From assembly GCF_013401555.1 (NCBI RefSeq), contig NZ_CP058552.1:1426001-1490000 (forward strand): a stretch of 64,000 nucleotides of DNA, given 5' to 3'. Position numbers and translations under genes: made by a program. Numbering within the stretch: position 1 is the first letter of the stretch; each line of letters starts with the position of its first letter. The notes under the pieces were generated by a model that did not search any database, was not told where the DNA came from, and was given only the letters and a program-made list of their open reading frames with translations. Source of the stretch: Paenibacillus sp. E222. GTDB lineage: Bacteria > Bacillota > Bacilli > Paenibacillales > Paenibacillaceae. Shown one piece after another: positions 34,512 to 43,656 of this stretch.

Positions 34512-34766
34512 AATCCGAAGAGGTTGAAGCCACAGGCACACGTTTCAAAAATAGAACAATCCTGCGCTGCACCAGAACGCTGGTGGAGGCATGACAAAAG
34601 CGGGGCAGAACGGGAGATATTCGTTCGTTGCCCTTTTTTCTCGCCTTTTTACCCGCTAATATGTCTCCCAGATCGGCAACAGCATGTAGATCTCTTCGCA
34701 AGCAAACACTGATTTTTGTTGTTGCCAAACCAGTTGGTCTTTGCTAAGATGGGAAAAATAGTTTTT

Positions 34767-34780
34767 TGTAAGCGTATACA
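34767..34780. promoter_or_regulatory. cre site (CcpA catabolite repression)
   Basis: TGTAAGCGTATACA matches the consensus TGWAARCGYTWNCW with one mismatch. It lies 220 bp upstream of the pectin-utilisation operon and next to a LacI-type operator. Confidence 0.65.
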
Positions 34781-34790
34781 TTTAGGGTTA

Positions 34791-34808
34791 AATTACAACG
34801 TTGTAATT
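34791..34808. promoter_or_regulatory. LacI-type operator O1
   Basis: AATTACAACGTTGTAATT is a perfect 18-bp palindrome with the central CG typical of LacI-family sites. The likely binder is the LacI regulator encoded at 38492 in the same operon. Confidence 0.7.
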
Positions 34809-34943
34809 TTGGTTTTGTGTTTATATCTACGTATTCAATTGTTTGTTATTTGTTGTAATATTCTATTTTGAAAGGGGTTTTATGGATTATTTGTTTAAGG
34901 GAATGATCTGAATTGTGCATGAAGTGGTATGTTTATTCCCAAA

Positions 34944-34961
34944 AATTCAAACGTTGTAATT
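34944..34961. promoter_or_regulatory. LacI-type operator O2
   Basis: AATTCAAACGTTGTAATT matches O1 except at two positions in the left arm. It lies 25 bp before the first permease gene; the centres of the two sites are 153 bp apart. Confidence 0.65.
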
Positions 34962-34985
34962 TTAATGCGAAGGGGAGTCTAAAAG

Positions 34986-35903
34986 GTGAAGAATCGCATG
35001 TCCACGCTGTTCAGCCTGATCAAACGGGATAAATATTTGCTGCTGATGTTCTCACCCATTTTTCTGTATTACGTCATCTTCATGTATGTTCCCATGCCTG
35101 GCATGCTGCTGGCCTTCCGTAATTTTATGCCTGGGCAGGGAATGTTCAGCGGGGAATGGGTGGGCCTGAGGTGGTTTGATCAGTTCGTGAATTCCATCTA
35201 CTTCTGGAGGCTGCTGCGCAACACGTTTTTACTTGCCTTTCTGCCACTCCTGTTCGGCTTCTCTATTCCCATTCTGTTCGCCGTCTGTATTGTAGAGATC
35301 AAGAATCAGACGTTCAAGCGTTTCGCCCAGACCGTCACCTACCTTCCGCATTTCATCTCGACCGTCGTTGTCGCGGGCATGATTATTAACTTCCTGTCAC
35401 CCACGGACGGAATCGTGAACACCCTGATTGCCAAGCTCGGTATGGAGAAAGTGAACTTCATGATGGACGCCGGATGGTTCCGAACGATATTCACCAGCTC
35501 CGATATCTGGCAGAGCTTTGGCTTCAGCTCCATTATCTACATTGCAGCCATTATGGGCATTGACCCCGAAATGTACGATTCCGGCAAAATTGACGGCGTC
35601 AACAAATTCCAGGAGCTATGGCACCTGACACTTCCCAGCATCAAACCAACGATTGTCATCCTGCTGCTCCTGTCGCTTGGCGGCATTATGAGCGTAGGCT
35701 TCGAGAAAGTATATCTGCTCTATAACGGTGCTACTTATGAGACCGCAGACGTGTTATCCACCTACGTGTACCGGATGGGGATTGAAGGACAGAACTACGG
35801 ATTTGCGACAGCCGTCGGCCTGTTCAACTCTATCATCACCTTTATGCTTGTGTTCGCGGCTAATACGATGACCCGGCGCCTGACCAAGATGTCACTCTGG
35901 TAA
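34986..35903 (+). CDS. ABC sugar transporter permease, LplB-like
   Basis: A 305-residue membrane protein with six helices. It shows LLMFSPIFLYYVIFMYVPMP at the start and the coupling-helix EAA-type loop SGKIDGVNKFQELWHLTLPS (about residues 200-219), as in the Firmicute LplB/YteP permeases for oligogalacturonide/oligosaccharide import. The start GTG 34986 follows AAGGGGAG. It is first in an operon with a second permease, a binding lipoprotein, LacI, GH105 and pectinesterase. No ATPase is encoded here; in such systems the shared ATPase MsmX is used. Confidence 0.9.
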   Translation: MKNRMSTLFSLIKRDKYLLLMFSPIFLYYVIFMYVPMPGMLLAFRNFMPGQGMFSGEWVGLRWFDQFVNSIYFWRLLRNTFLLAFLPLLFGFSIPILFAVCIVEIKNQTFKRFAQTVTYLPHFISTVVVAGMIINFLSPTDGIVNTLIAKLGMEKVNFMMDAGWFRTIFTSSDIWQSFGFSSIIYIAAIMGIDPEMYDSGKIDGVNKFQELWHLTLPSIKPTIVILLLLSLGGIMSVGFEKVYLLYNGATYETADVLSTYVYRMGIEGQNYGFATAVGLFNSIITFMLVFAANTMTRRLTKMSLW

Positions 35904-35932
35904 GACCATATCCCGACCCAAAGGAGACCTGT

Positions 35933-36814
35933 ATGCAAAAATCGAGAAGTGACCGGTTATTCTACGGATTTGTCTACCTGCTGACCATATTGGCGGTTGT
36001 CGTTACGCTGTACCCTTTCTTGTATGTGATCAGCGTTTCATTCAGCTCGGTTGATGCGATCGACAAACAAAAGGTTGCGTTGTGGCCGGTAGGCTTCACC
36101 TTGTCCGGGTACAAAATGGTGCTGCAATACCGGGAGTTGTGGGTGTCCTTCTATAACACCCTGTGGTACACCGTTATAGGTACACTGCTGAATATTGTAG
36201 CTACGTGCCTCGCTGCATTTCCGTTATCCAGACAGCAATTTTTCCTGCGCAGAAAGCTGAACTTTTTCATCGCCTTCACCATGTATTTCTCGGGTGGGCT
36301 CATCCCGGTCTACATGCTGATTACGTCGCTGGGGCTATATAACACCCGCTGGGTGATGGTGCTTCCTGTGCTGGTTATTACGTTTAATGTCATGATCTGC
36401 CGCTCAGCCTTTGAGGGGATTCCGAATGAAATCTTCGAGAGTGCAAGTATAGACGGGGCTAATGAACTGACGATGCTGTATCGCCTGGCGATACCCATTA
36501 TCAAGCCAACGCTTGCTGTGCTGACGTTATATTACGCCGTATTCCATTGGAACAACTTCTTCTCAGCCCTGCTATATCTGGGCAAACAGGATATGCAGCC
36601 CTTGCAAATGTTCCTGCGCAGGGTGCTGATCATGGCATCACCGGAGGTCATGCAAAAAATGGGTGGCACAATGACCACAGGCGCACTCGCGGTGTCCACC
36701 CTTCAGGTCCGGTATGTGTCGATTGTGGTCAGCATTCTGCCAATCGTTACGATCTACCCTTTTATCCAGCGGTACTTCGTCAAGGGGATCACCCTCGGAG
36801 CCGTGAAAGGATAG
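35933..36814 (+). CDS. ABC sugar transporter permease, LplC/YtcP-like
   Basis: A 293-residue partner permease with six helices (LTILAVVVTLYPFLYVISVS near the N-terminus). The EAA loop is FESASIDGANELTMLYRLA (about residues 168-186), followed by IPIIKPTLAVLTLYY. AAAGGAGACC is 6 nt before the ATG. It is 29 bp after the first permease and 55 bp before the solute-binding protein. It is the second half of the importer heterodimer. Confidence 0.9.
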   Translation: MQKSRSDRLFYGFVYLLTILAVVVTLYPFLYVISVSFSSVDAIDKQKVALWPVGFTLSGYKMVLQYRELWVSFYNTLWYTVIGTLLNIVATCLAAFPLSRQQFFLRRKLNFFIAFTMYFSGGLIPVYMLITSLGLYNTRWVMVLPVLVITFNVMICRSAFEGIPNEIFESASIDGANELTMLYRLAIPIIKPTLAVLTLYYAVFHWNNFFSALLYLGKQDMQPLQMFLRRVLIMASPEVMQKMGGTMTTGALAVSTLQVRYVSIVVSILPIVTIYPFIQRYFVKGITLGAVKG

Positions 36815-36869
36815 CCTTATTGATCACCATGCACCACCCAAGGTTGTTCATAACAAGGAGGAATAACGG

Positions 36870-38465
36870 ATGATAATCAGAGGGGCCGGAAGAAAAAGTG
36901 TTCTCGCGGTGATACTTGCCATCAGTCTTGCAGGATGCAGCAGCAGTACAGGAGCAGGGGGAGATAAGGGCAGTGCTTCACCAAGCTCGGAGCCAGCGTT
37001 CAACTACACCGGAGCAGGTCCGGTAACGGACCAGAAAGATGCCAAGCTGTCGATTCTCGGGACCAACGCCTGGACGACCAACGTGGATCTCTCTACTGCC
37101 GAGATTGTGAAAAAAATTGAGAGCAATGCCGGGGTAACGGTCGATTGGGATCTCATTCCCCCACAGAACTACGCGGATGCGGTGAATCCAAGGCTTGCGG
37201 CCGGAACAGGATTGCCTGATATCGTCTATCTGCCGGATCAGGATCAGCTCATGAAATACATTAACAGTGGTCTGTTTATTCCGCTGAATGACCTGGTGGA
37301 GAAGTATGGTGTGAATCTCAAAAAAATATACGACAAATCCCCATCCGTCAAAGCCAGTTTAACGACGCCAGATGGTAAAATGTATTATGTTCCGCAGCAA
37401 ACGCTTACGAAAAACTACATGCCGGTGTTCATGGTGAATGAACGCTGGTTGAAGAAGCTGGGACTGAATGAACCTACAACACTGGATGAGTTCACAGCGA
37501 TGCTGCGCAAATTCAAGACAGACGACCCGAACGGTAATGGCAAAGCGGATGAAATACCGTTGTCCATGGAATCCAAGTTTGTGCCGATGGCATTTGGTCC
37601 TGCTTTTGGCCTTGATCTGTCCAATCAGTTCTATGCGGATGACCAGGGTAAGGTGCATTTCAGCTATTATGAGCCTGCCTACAAGGAATATCTGACATAT
37701 CTGAATGGGCTGTACAAAGAAGGACTGCTCGGGGTGGACTATGCCAGTACCACAAGTGATCAGGTGACCTCCCGCATCTCGCAGGATGTAACCGGAGCTA
37801 CGTTTAATTTTAGCTGGTACATGTCGATGGTCTACAGTCCGCTGTTCAAGGATTATGACCCGGCGGAGCCTATCTTCAAGGGCATTCTGCCACTGAAAGG
37901 CCCGCATGGAGATCAGTTTTATATCGGACGTACGCCTGTGAGCGGCATTTTTGGAATCTCCAAGGACAGCAAAAATCCGGAGCTCGCCTTCCGTTTTCTG
38001 GATTATGCAGTAAGTGAAGAAGCGCAGACGTATTATACGTGGGGCATCAAGGGTGATACGTATACCGAAGAAAATGGCGTGAAGACATTCACGGACAAAG
38101 GCAAGGACAATGACTATATCCAGAAACTCGGCATTGGTCCCGTGAATCTGCCGAACATTCAGTCTACGGATTCGGCCGATTCCGTTGTGGCCGAATGGCA
38201 TGCCAAGCTCGACAAGGAATTGGAGCCATACATCCACGAGCCGTTTCCATTCGTATATGCTCTGCCGGATGAAGCGAGTGTAGAGAGTATGTCCATGCCG
38301 GATATTACGACGTATGTGGAAGAGATGAACTTCAAATTTATAAGCGGTGATACCAGTCTGGATCAGTTTGACAGTTATATCGAGACTTTGAAAAAAATGA
38401 ACATTGAGCAGGTTATTGCCGGCAGACAGGCGCAATATGACCGGTATAAGGCTGCACAGCAATAA
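36870..38465 (+). CDS. Extracellular solute-binding lipoprotein for oligosaccharides
   Basis: A 531-residue lipoprotein. Signal and lipobox are SVLAVILAISLAGCSSS (Cys at about residue 23) followed by a Gly/Ser-rich linker. The body is a family 1/LplA-type binding protein: PDIVYLPDQDQLMKYINSGL, FIPLNDLVEKYGVNLKKIY, a calcium-loop-like DDPNGNGKADEIPL and FGISKDSKNPELAFRFLDYA. It would capture pectin-derived oligogalacturonides or rhamnogalacturonan fragments, inferred from the GH105 and pectinesterase genes downstream. AAGGAGG precedes the ATG. Confidence 0.9.
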   Translation: MIIRGAGRKSVLAVILAISLAGCSSSTGAGGDKGSASPSSEPAFNYTGAGPVTDQKDAKLSILGTNAWTTNVDLSTAEIVKKIESNAGVTVDWDLIPPQNYADAVNPRLAAGTGLPDIVYLPDQDQLMKYINSGLFIPLNDLVEKYGVNLKKIYDKSPSVKASLTTPDGKMYYVPQQTLTKNYMPVFMVNERWLKKLGLNEPTTLDEFTAMLRKFKTDDPNGNGKADEIPLSMESKFVPMAFGPAFGLDLSNQFYADDQGKVHFSYYEPAYKEYLTYLNGLYKEGLLGVDYASTTSDQVTSRISQDVTGATFNFSWYMSMVYSPLFKDYDPAEPIFKGILPLKGPHGDQFYIGRTPVSGIFGISKDSKNPELAFRFLDYAVSEEAQTYYTWGIKGDTYTEENGVKTFTDKGKDNDYIQKLGIGPVNLPNIQSTDSADSVVAEWHAKLDKELEPYIHEPFPFVYALPDEASVESMSMPDITTYVEEMNFKFISGDTSLDQFDSYIETLKKMNIEQVIAGRQAQYDRYKAAQQ

Positions 38466-38491
38466 GCTTCCCAAGGGTTGAGAGGTGTTGA

Positions 38492-39481
38492 TTGATTTTG
38501 ATAACCATTAAGGACATTGCCAAACTGGCGGGAGTGAGCTACAGCACGGTATCCAAGGCACTCAACGGTGATCCCCGCATCAAACCGGCGACGCGGCAGA
38601 AGGTGCTCGCGGTTGCGGAGAAGCATCAATATCGAAAAAACATTATGGCACAGCAGCTTTCCACCGGCAGAAGCAACATTATTGGCTTTGTTCTTGATGA
38701 ACTGAGCAATCCGTTGTTCTCGAATATATCGGGCAATCTGCATGCGGAGCTGAAGAAGCGGGGATACCAGATGATTTTGGTCGTCGCGGATGATGGGCTG
38801 GATGTTTTTAGCCAGCTTCGCGTGGATGGATGTATCCTATGGGATTATGCGCTGGATAATCGGGATGCCTTCTGGAAAAAGTTTGCAACACTAAACATGC
38901 CATGTTTCGTGCTTGGTACAGATGAAGCCCCGAATTCCCCTTACATCAAGATTGACCGGAAAGAGGGCATATACAAAGCGGTTGAACATCTGAAATCACT
39001 GGGACATCACCAAATTGGTTTCATTGGAAACTCTCAAAATATCAAGCTTGAAGGGTATCGGGAAGCGTTGCAGCGCACAGGACTTGAATTTGATCACCGC
39101 CATGTGCTGCCTGCACATTCCTCCTGGGAGGACGGATATTTTGCCATTCGGCAGTACACGTTTGAATCGGATTCGCCAACGGCGTTTATTGGCTTGAATA
39201 ACCTGGTGACCCGAGGTGCGCTGCGGGCTTTGCTGGAAGCGGGCTACAGTGTGCCCAATGATATTTCGTTAATCGGTTATGATGATCTGCCGGATATGCA
39301 GTATGCCGAGGTGGCGCTAACCACCATTGGCCCGCCCCTGGATGAACTGGCCGCACAGGCAGCAGAGCTGATCGTATCTTTGATCCGTGATGAGCAGGTG
39401 GATTATCCGGTCATTATCCAACCGAAGCTGAATCACCGCAATTCGACGGCGATTTGTCGGCAGCAAGTGTCTGAACATTAA
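38492..39481 (+). CDS. LacI family transcriptional regulator of the pectin operon
   Basis: A 329-residue protein. The N-terminal LacI HTH is TIKDIAKLAGVSYSTVSKAL (residues about 5-24) with the hinge helix NIMAQQLSTGRSNIIGFV. A periplasmic-binding-protein-like effector domain follows (NPLFSNISGNLHAELKKRGY, FIGLNNLVTRGALRALLEAG, LIGYDDLPDMQYAEVALTTI). The start is TTG 38492 (or TTG 38498) behind GAGAGGTG. It most likely binds the CAACGTTG palindromes at 34791 and 34944 and is released by a sugar. It lies inside the operon it would control. Confidence 0.92.
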   Translation: MILITIKDIAKLAGVSYSTVSKALNGDPRIKPATRQKVLAVAEKHQYRKNIMAQQLSTGRSNIIGFVLDELSNPLFSNISGNLHAELKKRGYQMILVVADDGLDVFSQLRVDGCILWDYALDNRDAFWKKFATLNMPCFVLGTDEAPNSPYIKIDRKEGIYKAVEHLKSLGHHQIGFIGNSQNIKLEGYREALQRTGLEFDHRHVLPAHSSWEDGYFAIRQYTFESDSPTAFIGLNNLVTRGALRALLEAGYSVPNDISLIGYDDLPDMQYAEVALTTIGPPLDELAAQAAELIVSLIRDEQVDYPVIIQPKLNHRNSTAICRQQVSEH

Positions 39482-39525
39482 GGATAGGCTAAGTACAACA
39501 TTCAAGGTCCAGGGAGGGTTCTTTT

Positions 39526-40638
39526 ATGCAAGTACAGACGCAGTTATCTTGGTCGGAGCGAATAGCGGAGATGATTTGCCAGCAATGCGATGGTGATGGC
39601 TATCATGTGTTTCCTTCGGAACGGTGGGCATATGTTCAGGGAATGACGTTAATGGCAATGGCACGCACTGGTAAGCAATACGGCAAGGACGAGTATGTTT
39701 CTTTTATGAAAAGACATATGGATCTGTATGTCCAGGAGGATGGTTCCATCGGAACGTATTCCCTGGAAGAGTACAACCTGGATCAGATCAATCAGGGCAA
39801 GAACCTGTTCGAACTGCTGGAAACTACCGGGGATCAGCGATATGCTGAAGCTGCACATCTGCTCGCAGCCCAGCTCGCAGGACAGCCTCGAACGTCGGAG
39901 GGCGGATTCTGGCACAAAAAAATCTATCCGTTCCAGATGTGGCTGGATGGATTGTATATGTCGTCGCCTTTTCTGGCGCAATATGCCAAGATGTTTGATC
40001 GGCCAGATCTGTGGGATGAAGTGGCTCATCAGATTTTGCTAATCGAACGCAAGACGCGTGACCCGCGCACGGGTCTGCTCTATCATGGCTGGGATGAATC
40101 GAAGGAGCAGATATGGGCCGACTCCGTAACCGGATGCTCCGCACACTTCTGGAGCCGCGCGATGGGCTGGTATGCGATGGCGATCGTGGATAGTCTGGAG
40201 CACTTCCCGATCCATCATCCGAAACGGGGCACAATCATTGGCATCTTCGAGCGTATGTGTCATGCCTTGGTACGTGTACAGGAGCAGGAGAGCGGACTCT
40301 GGTTCCAGGTGCTGGATCAGGGATTCCGCAAGGGCAATTATCTGGAAGCTTCCGGTTCAAGCATGTTTGTGTACGCCATGGCGAAGGGAGTCCGCCTGCG
40401 TTACCTAGAGCCTCATTTCAGGCAGGCTGCAGATAAGGGATGGCAGGGACTGACCTCCCGATTGATGGAGGAAACGGAGAAAGGCGTGAAGCTGAACGCG
40501 ATCTGTCACGGAGCAGGACTCAGTCTGGATCGGGATGGTTCGTACAGTTATTATGTCGGCGAGCAGATTGTGAGTGACTCGTTCATGGGTGTGGCACCGC
40601 TCCTGCTGGCTGCGCTGGAAATGGAGCGATTGCCATGA
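39526..40638 (+). CDS. GH105 unsaturated rhamnogalacturonyl/galacturonyl hydrolase (YteR/YesR-like)
   Basis: A 370-residue cytoplasmic enzyme without signal peptide. Family features of the (alpha/alpha)6 barrel are FQMWLDGLYMSSPFLAQYA (catalytic Asp, about residues 141-160), YHGWDESKEQIWAD, FWSRAMGWYAMAIVDSLEHF, and EASGSSMFVYAMAKGVR. GH105 removes the unsaturated uronic residue left on oligosaccharides by pectate or rhamnogalacturonan lyases, by hydration of the double bond. AGGGAGG precedes the ATG. Its stop overlaps the pectinesterase start by 4 bp. It acts after import by the ABC transporter encoded upstream. Confidence 0.92.
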   Translation: MQVQTQLSWSERIAEMICQQCDGDGYHVFPSERWAYVQGMTLMAMARTGKQYGKDEYVSFMKRHMDLYVQEDGSIGTYSLEEYNLDQINQGKNLFELLETTGDQRYAEAAHLLAAQLAGQPRTSEGGFWHKKIYPFQMWLDGLYMSSPFLAQYAKMFDRPDLWDEVAHQILLIERKTRDPRTGLLYHGWDESKEQIWADSVTGCSAHFWSRAMGWYAMAIVDSLEHFPIHHPKRGTIIGIFERMCHALVRVQEQESGLWFQVLDQGFRKGNYLEASGSSMFVYAMAKGVRLRYLEPHFRQAADKGWQGLTSRLMEETEKGVKLNAICHGAGLSLDRDGSYSYYVGEQIVSDSFMGVAPLLLAALEMERLP

Positions 40639-41717
40639 ACAAACCTCTGTCATGCGGGTCAGATATGGATCTGTACAGGAATGGTTACCTGGTTGCTGCG
40701 GACGGAAGCGGCGATTTTCCCACCATTCAGGCTGCCATTGATGCGATTCCGGCCGACTGTACTGAAAAGTATACGATTCGCATAAAGCCAGGCACCTATG
40801 TTGAAAAACTACACATCGAGAAGCCGAGGGTTCACCTCGTCGGTGCAGGAGCTGATCAGACCATCATCACATATGATGATTATGCGCTCAAAAAGTTCCC
40901 GAACGGGGAGTTGTATCATACCTTTCATTCGTACACAGCCTTTATCGGGGCAGATGACTTCACCGCTGAAGGACTTTCCTTCATCAACTCCGCTGGGCCT
41001 GGCCGTGAGGTCGGTCAGGCGTTGGCTGTCTACGTGGATGGGGATCGGGCGGCCCTTCGGCATTGCCGATTTATAGGTCACCAGGACACGATCTTTACCG
41101 GACCGCTGCCCGAGCAGCCCATTGACCGGAGTTTCTTCGGGGGGCCGCGTGACGGGGCAGAGCGGCGGAAGCTGCGCCAATATTATGAGGACTGTTTCAT
41201 TGAGGGCGATGTGGATTTTATTTTTGGCTCGGCTACGGCTGTGTTTCAGGGCTGTGAGATTTTTGCGAAGAATCGCTTGAGCGATGCTGCTGCTGCAGAG
41301 GGAGAAGTGAATGGCTGGATCACGGCTGCTTCCACACCAGAGGATGCACGTTATGGCTATGTGTTTATCGATTGTGACCTGACCAGCAATGCCCCCCCTC
41401 AATCCGTATATCTGGGCAGACCGTGGCGTAATCATGCCAAAGTCTGCTTCCTGAACTGCTGGATGGGGGCGCATGTGAAGCAGGAGGGCTGGCATAATTG
41501 GAACAAGACCGATGCGGAAGCAACAGTTGCGTACGTTGAATATCATAGTGCCGGACCTGGGGCGGGAAGTGTGATGGGGAGAGTTCCGTGGGCGAAAATA
41601 CTCAGTGAGCAGGAAGCGGCTGAATACGCTGTACCTGTTATTTTATCCGGTGAGGATGGGTGGCAACCCTTTGAAGGCCTGCTGTCATTTGAACTTGCTT
41701 CCTCGAAGTTAAAATAA
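40635..41717 (+). CDS. Pectinesterase (CE8), apparently cytoplasmic
   Basis: A 360-residue beta-helix esterase that removes methyl groups from galacturonate. Motifs: AADGSGDFPTIQAAIDAIP (residues about 18-36), GHQDTIFTGPLP (first catalytic Asp), YEDCFIEGDVDFIFGSATAVF (second Asp, about 180-200) and VYLGRPWRNHAKVCFLN (Arg, about 250-266). There is no signal peptide (starts MNKPLSCGSDMDL), so it should de-esterify imported oligosaccharides inside the cell, consistent with ATGA coupling to the GH105 gene. It is the last gene of the operon, followed by a terminator. Confidence 0.92.
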   Translation: MNKPLSCGSDMDLYRNGYLVAADGSGDFPTIQAAIDAIPADCTEKYTIRIKPGTYVEKLHIEKPRVHLVGAGADQTIITYDDYALKKFPNGELYHTFHSYTAFIGADDFTAEGLSFINSAGPGREVGQALAVYVDGDRAALRHCRFIGHQDTIFTGPLPEQPIDRSFFGGPRDGAERRKLRQYYEDCFIEGDVDFIFGSATAVFQGCEIFAKNRLSDAAAAEGEVNGWITAASTPEDARYGYVFIDCDLTSNAPPQSVYLGRPWRNHAKVCFLNCWMGAHVKQEGWHNWNKTDAEATVAYVEYHSAGPGAGSVMGRVPWAKILSEQEAAEYAVPVILSGEDGWQPFEGLLSFELASSKLK

Positions 41718-41749
41718 ACGTGGTAATACATCCGTTACATTAAAAATAA

Positions 41750-41796
41750 AGGCTGTCTATCAAGTCTCTTAACGACTTGGTAGACGGCCTTTTTGT
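41750..41796 (+). terminator. Terminator of the pectin operon
   Basis: A stem of about 17 bp (41750-41766 with 41774-41790, with G-T pairs) followed by five T. Confidence 0.85.
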
Positions 41797-42084
41797 GCGG
41801 TATATTACATTTTTCGCCCCCCATAGAAATAATTTATCCCTTATCTCAATTGCATTTTACTGATTAAATACAGGGTGAGGATCTGTAAATTCCCTGTAAA
41901 ATTTGGATGGTGTCTGCAAAAAGAGAAAGCGAGAGGGAAGGTCCATTCTTGATAAGGGAAGGGAGTGAAGCGACGCTCATTGTCAGACGGCTTTATAAGC
42001 TCTAAGATTGCGGATCACATGTAAGCGCACCAGTGAAGCATTGTTTGCAAGGTGAAAATAACCTGAATACAGGAGGGATTTTGC

Positions 42085-43656
42085 TTGAATCAAGCTGTTC
42101 GATTCCGCCCGGTCATTACATTCGCTTTGGCATTTCTTCTGATTATTACGTGGTTTGCACCAAGAGCAGACGCCGCTGCCCAGTGGCAGGCAGGCACCGC
42201 ATACAAACAAGGAGATCTAGTAACTTATTTAAATAAAGATTATGAATGTATTCAGCCCCATACGGCTTTGACCGGATGGGAGCCCTCAAATGTACCTGCA
42301 TTGTGGAAATACGTCGGGGAAGGTACTGGAGGGGGTACCCCAACTCCGGATACGACACCACCCTCCGTTCCTGCAGGTTTAACCTCATCCCTCGTCACAG
42401 AGACATCAGTCAATCTTACCTGGAACGCATCCACGGACAATGTGGGCGTAACCGGATATGAAGTGTACCGGAACGGTACTCTCGCGGCGAACACTTCAAC
42501 GACTACGGCTGTAGTCACAGGACTGACAGCTGGCACCACATATGTTTTTACAGTGAAAGCAAAAGATGCGGCAGGCAATCTGTCCGCTGCAAGCACCTCT
42601 CTCAGCGTTACCACTTCCACCGGATCTTCGAATCCTGGGCCTAGCGGCAGCAAATGGCTGATCGGCTACTGGCACAACTTCGACAATGGCTCTACCAATA
42701 TTAAACTGCGCAACGTGTCAACAGCCTATGACGTTATTAATGTCTCCTTTGCCGAGCCGATTTCACCCGGCAGCGGAACGCTCGCTTTTACTCCGTATAA
42801 CGCTACGGTAGAAGAGTTCAAGTCGGACATTGCATACCTTCAAAGCCAAGGGAAGAAGGTACTGATTTCCATGGGGGGAGCCAATGGCACGATTGAGCTC
42901 ACCGATGCGACCAAGAGACAACAGTTCGAGAATTCCCTCAAATCCATTATTTCGACTTACGGATTCAATGGTCTCGACATCGATCTTGAAGGAAGCTCCC
43001 TGTCTTTAAATGCGGGTGATACCGACTTTCGCAGTCCAACGACTCCGAAGATCGTTAACCTGATTAACGGCGTGAAAGCGCTTAAATCACACTTTGGTGC
43101 CAATTTTGTTCTGACCGCTGCACCGGAAACGGCCTACGTACAGGGCGGATATCTGAACTATGGTGGTCCTTGGGGGGCGTATCTTCCAGTGATTCATGCC
43201 TTGCGCAATGACCTGACCCTACTTCATGTGCAGCACTATAACACCGGTTCGATGGTGGGGCTGGATGGACGTTCTTACGCTCAAGGGACAGCCGATTTCC
43301 ATGTCGCCATGGCCGATATGCTGCTTCAAGGGTTTAACGTAGGTGGAAGCTCGGGTCCATTCTTTAGCCCTCTGCGTCCGGACCAAATTGCGATTGGCGT
43401 ACCAGCTTCCCAGCAAGCGGCTGGAGGTGGCTATACGGCGCCAGCTGAGCTGCAAAAGGCATTGAATTATCTGATCAAAGGAGTATCATACGGCGGTTCC
43501 TATACCTTGCGCCAGCCTGCGGGCTATGCCGGACTCAAAGGCATTATGACCTGGTCAATCAACTGGGACGCGTATACGAATAACCAGTTCTCGAACGCAC
43601 ATCGTCCATTCCTGAATGGGCTTAGCACGCAAAAGACAGAGGAGGTTGTGTATTAA
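42085..43656 (+). CDS. Secreted GH18 chitinase with N-terminal CBM5/12 and FN3
   Basis: A 523-residue protein starting at TTG 42085 (AGGAGGG 7 nt upstream). The signal peptide is about residues 1-31 (FALAFLLIITWFAPRADAAA). A chitin-binding CBM5/12 follows ([31 protein letters not shown]), then one fibronectin III module (about 90-178) and a GH18 barrel (KWLIGYWHNFDNG onward, about 190-515) with the catalytic DxxDxDxE motif as FNGLDIDLEG. This resembles Bacillus ChiD. It cleaves chitin outside the cell. The next chitinase starts directly after its stop, so both are one transcript. Confidence 0.93.
   Translation: MNQAVRFRPVITFALAFLLIITWFAPRADAAAQWQAGTAYKQGDLVTYLNKDYECIQPHTALTGWEPSNVPALWKYVGEGTGGGTPTPDTTPPSVPAGLTSSLVTETSVNLTWNASTDNVGVTGYEVYRNGTLAANTSTTTAVVTGLTAGTTYVFTVKAKDAAGNLSAASTSLSVTTSTGSSNPGPSGSKWLIGYWHNFDNGSTNIKLRNVSTAYDVINVSFAEPISPGSGTLAFTPYNATVEEFKSDIAYLQSQGKKVLISMGGANGTIELTDATKRQQFENSLKSIISTYGFNGLDIDLEGSSLSLNAGDTDFRSPTTPKIVNLINGVKALKSHFGANFVLTAAPETAYVQGGYLNYGGPWGAYLPVIHALRNDLTLLHVQHYNTGSMVGLDGRSYAQGTADFHVAMADMLLQGFNVGGSSGPFFSPLRPDQIAIGVPASQQAAGGGYTAPAELQKALNYLIKGVSYGGSYTLRQPAGYAGLKGIMTWSINWDAYTNNQFSNAHRPFLNGLSTQKTEEVVY

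Noticed and set aside
37359..38474. Long minus-strand open frame (371 codons) opposite the solute-binding protein gene
   Set aside because: It is fully antisense to a gene with clear lipobox and family motifs, has no ribosome site and an implausible Ile/Arg/His-rich composition.
42016..42032. cre-like sequence TGTAAGCGCACCAG upstream of the chitinases
   Set aside because: The first half fits but the conserved final CA/CW is not in place, so I do not call a CcpA site.
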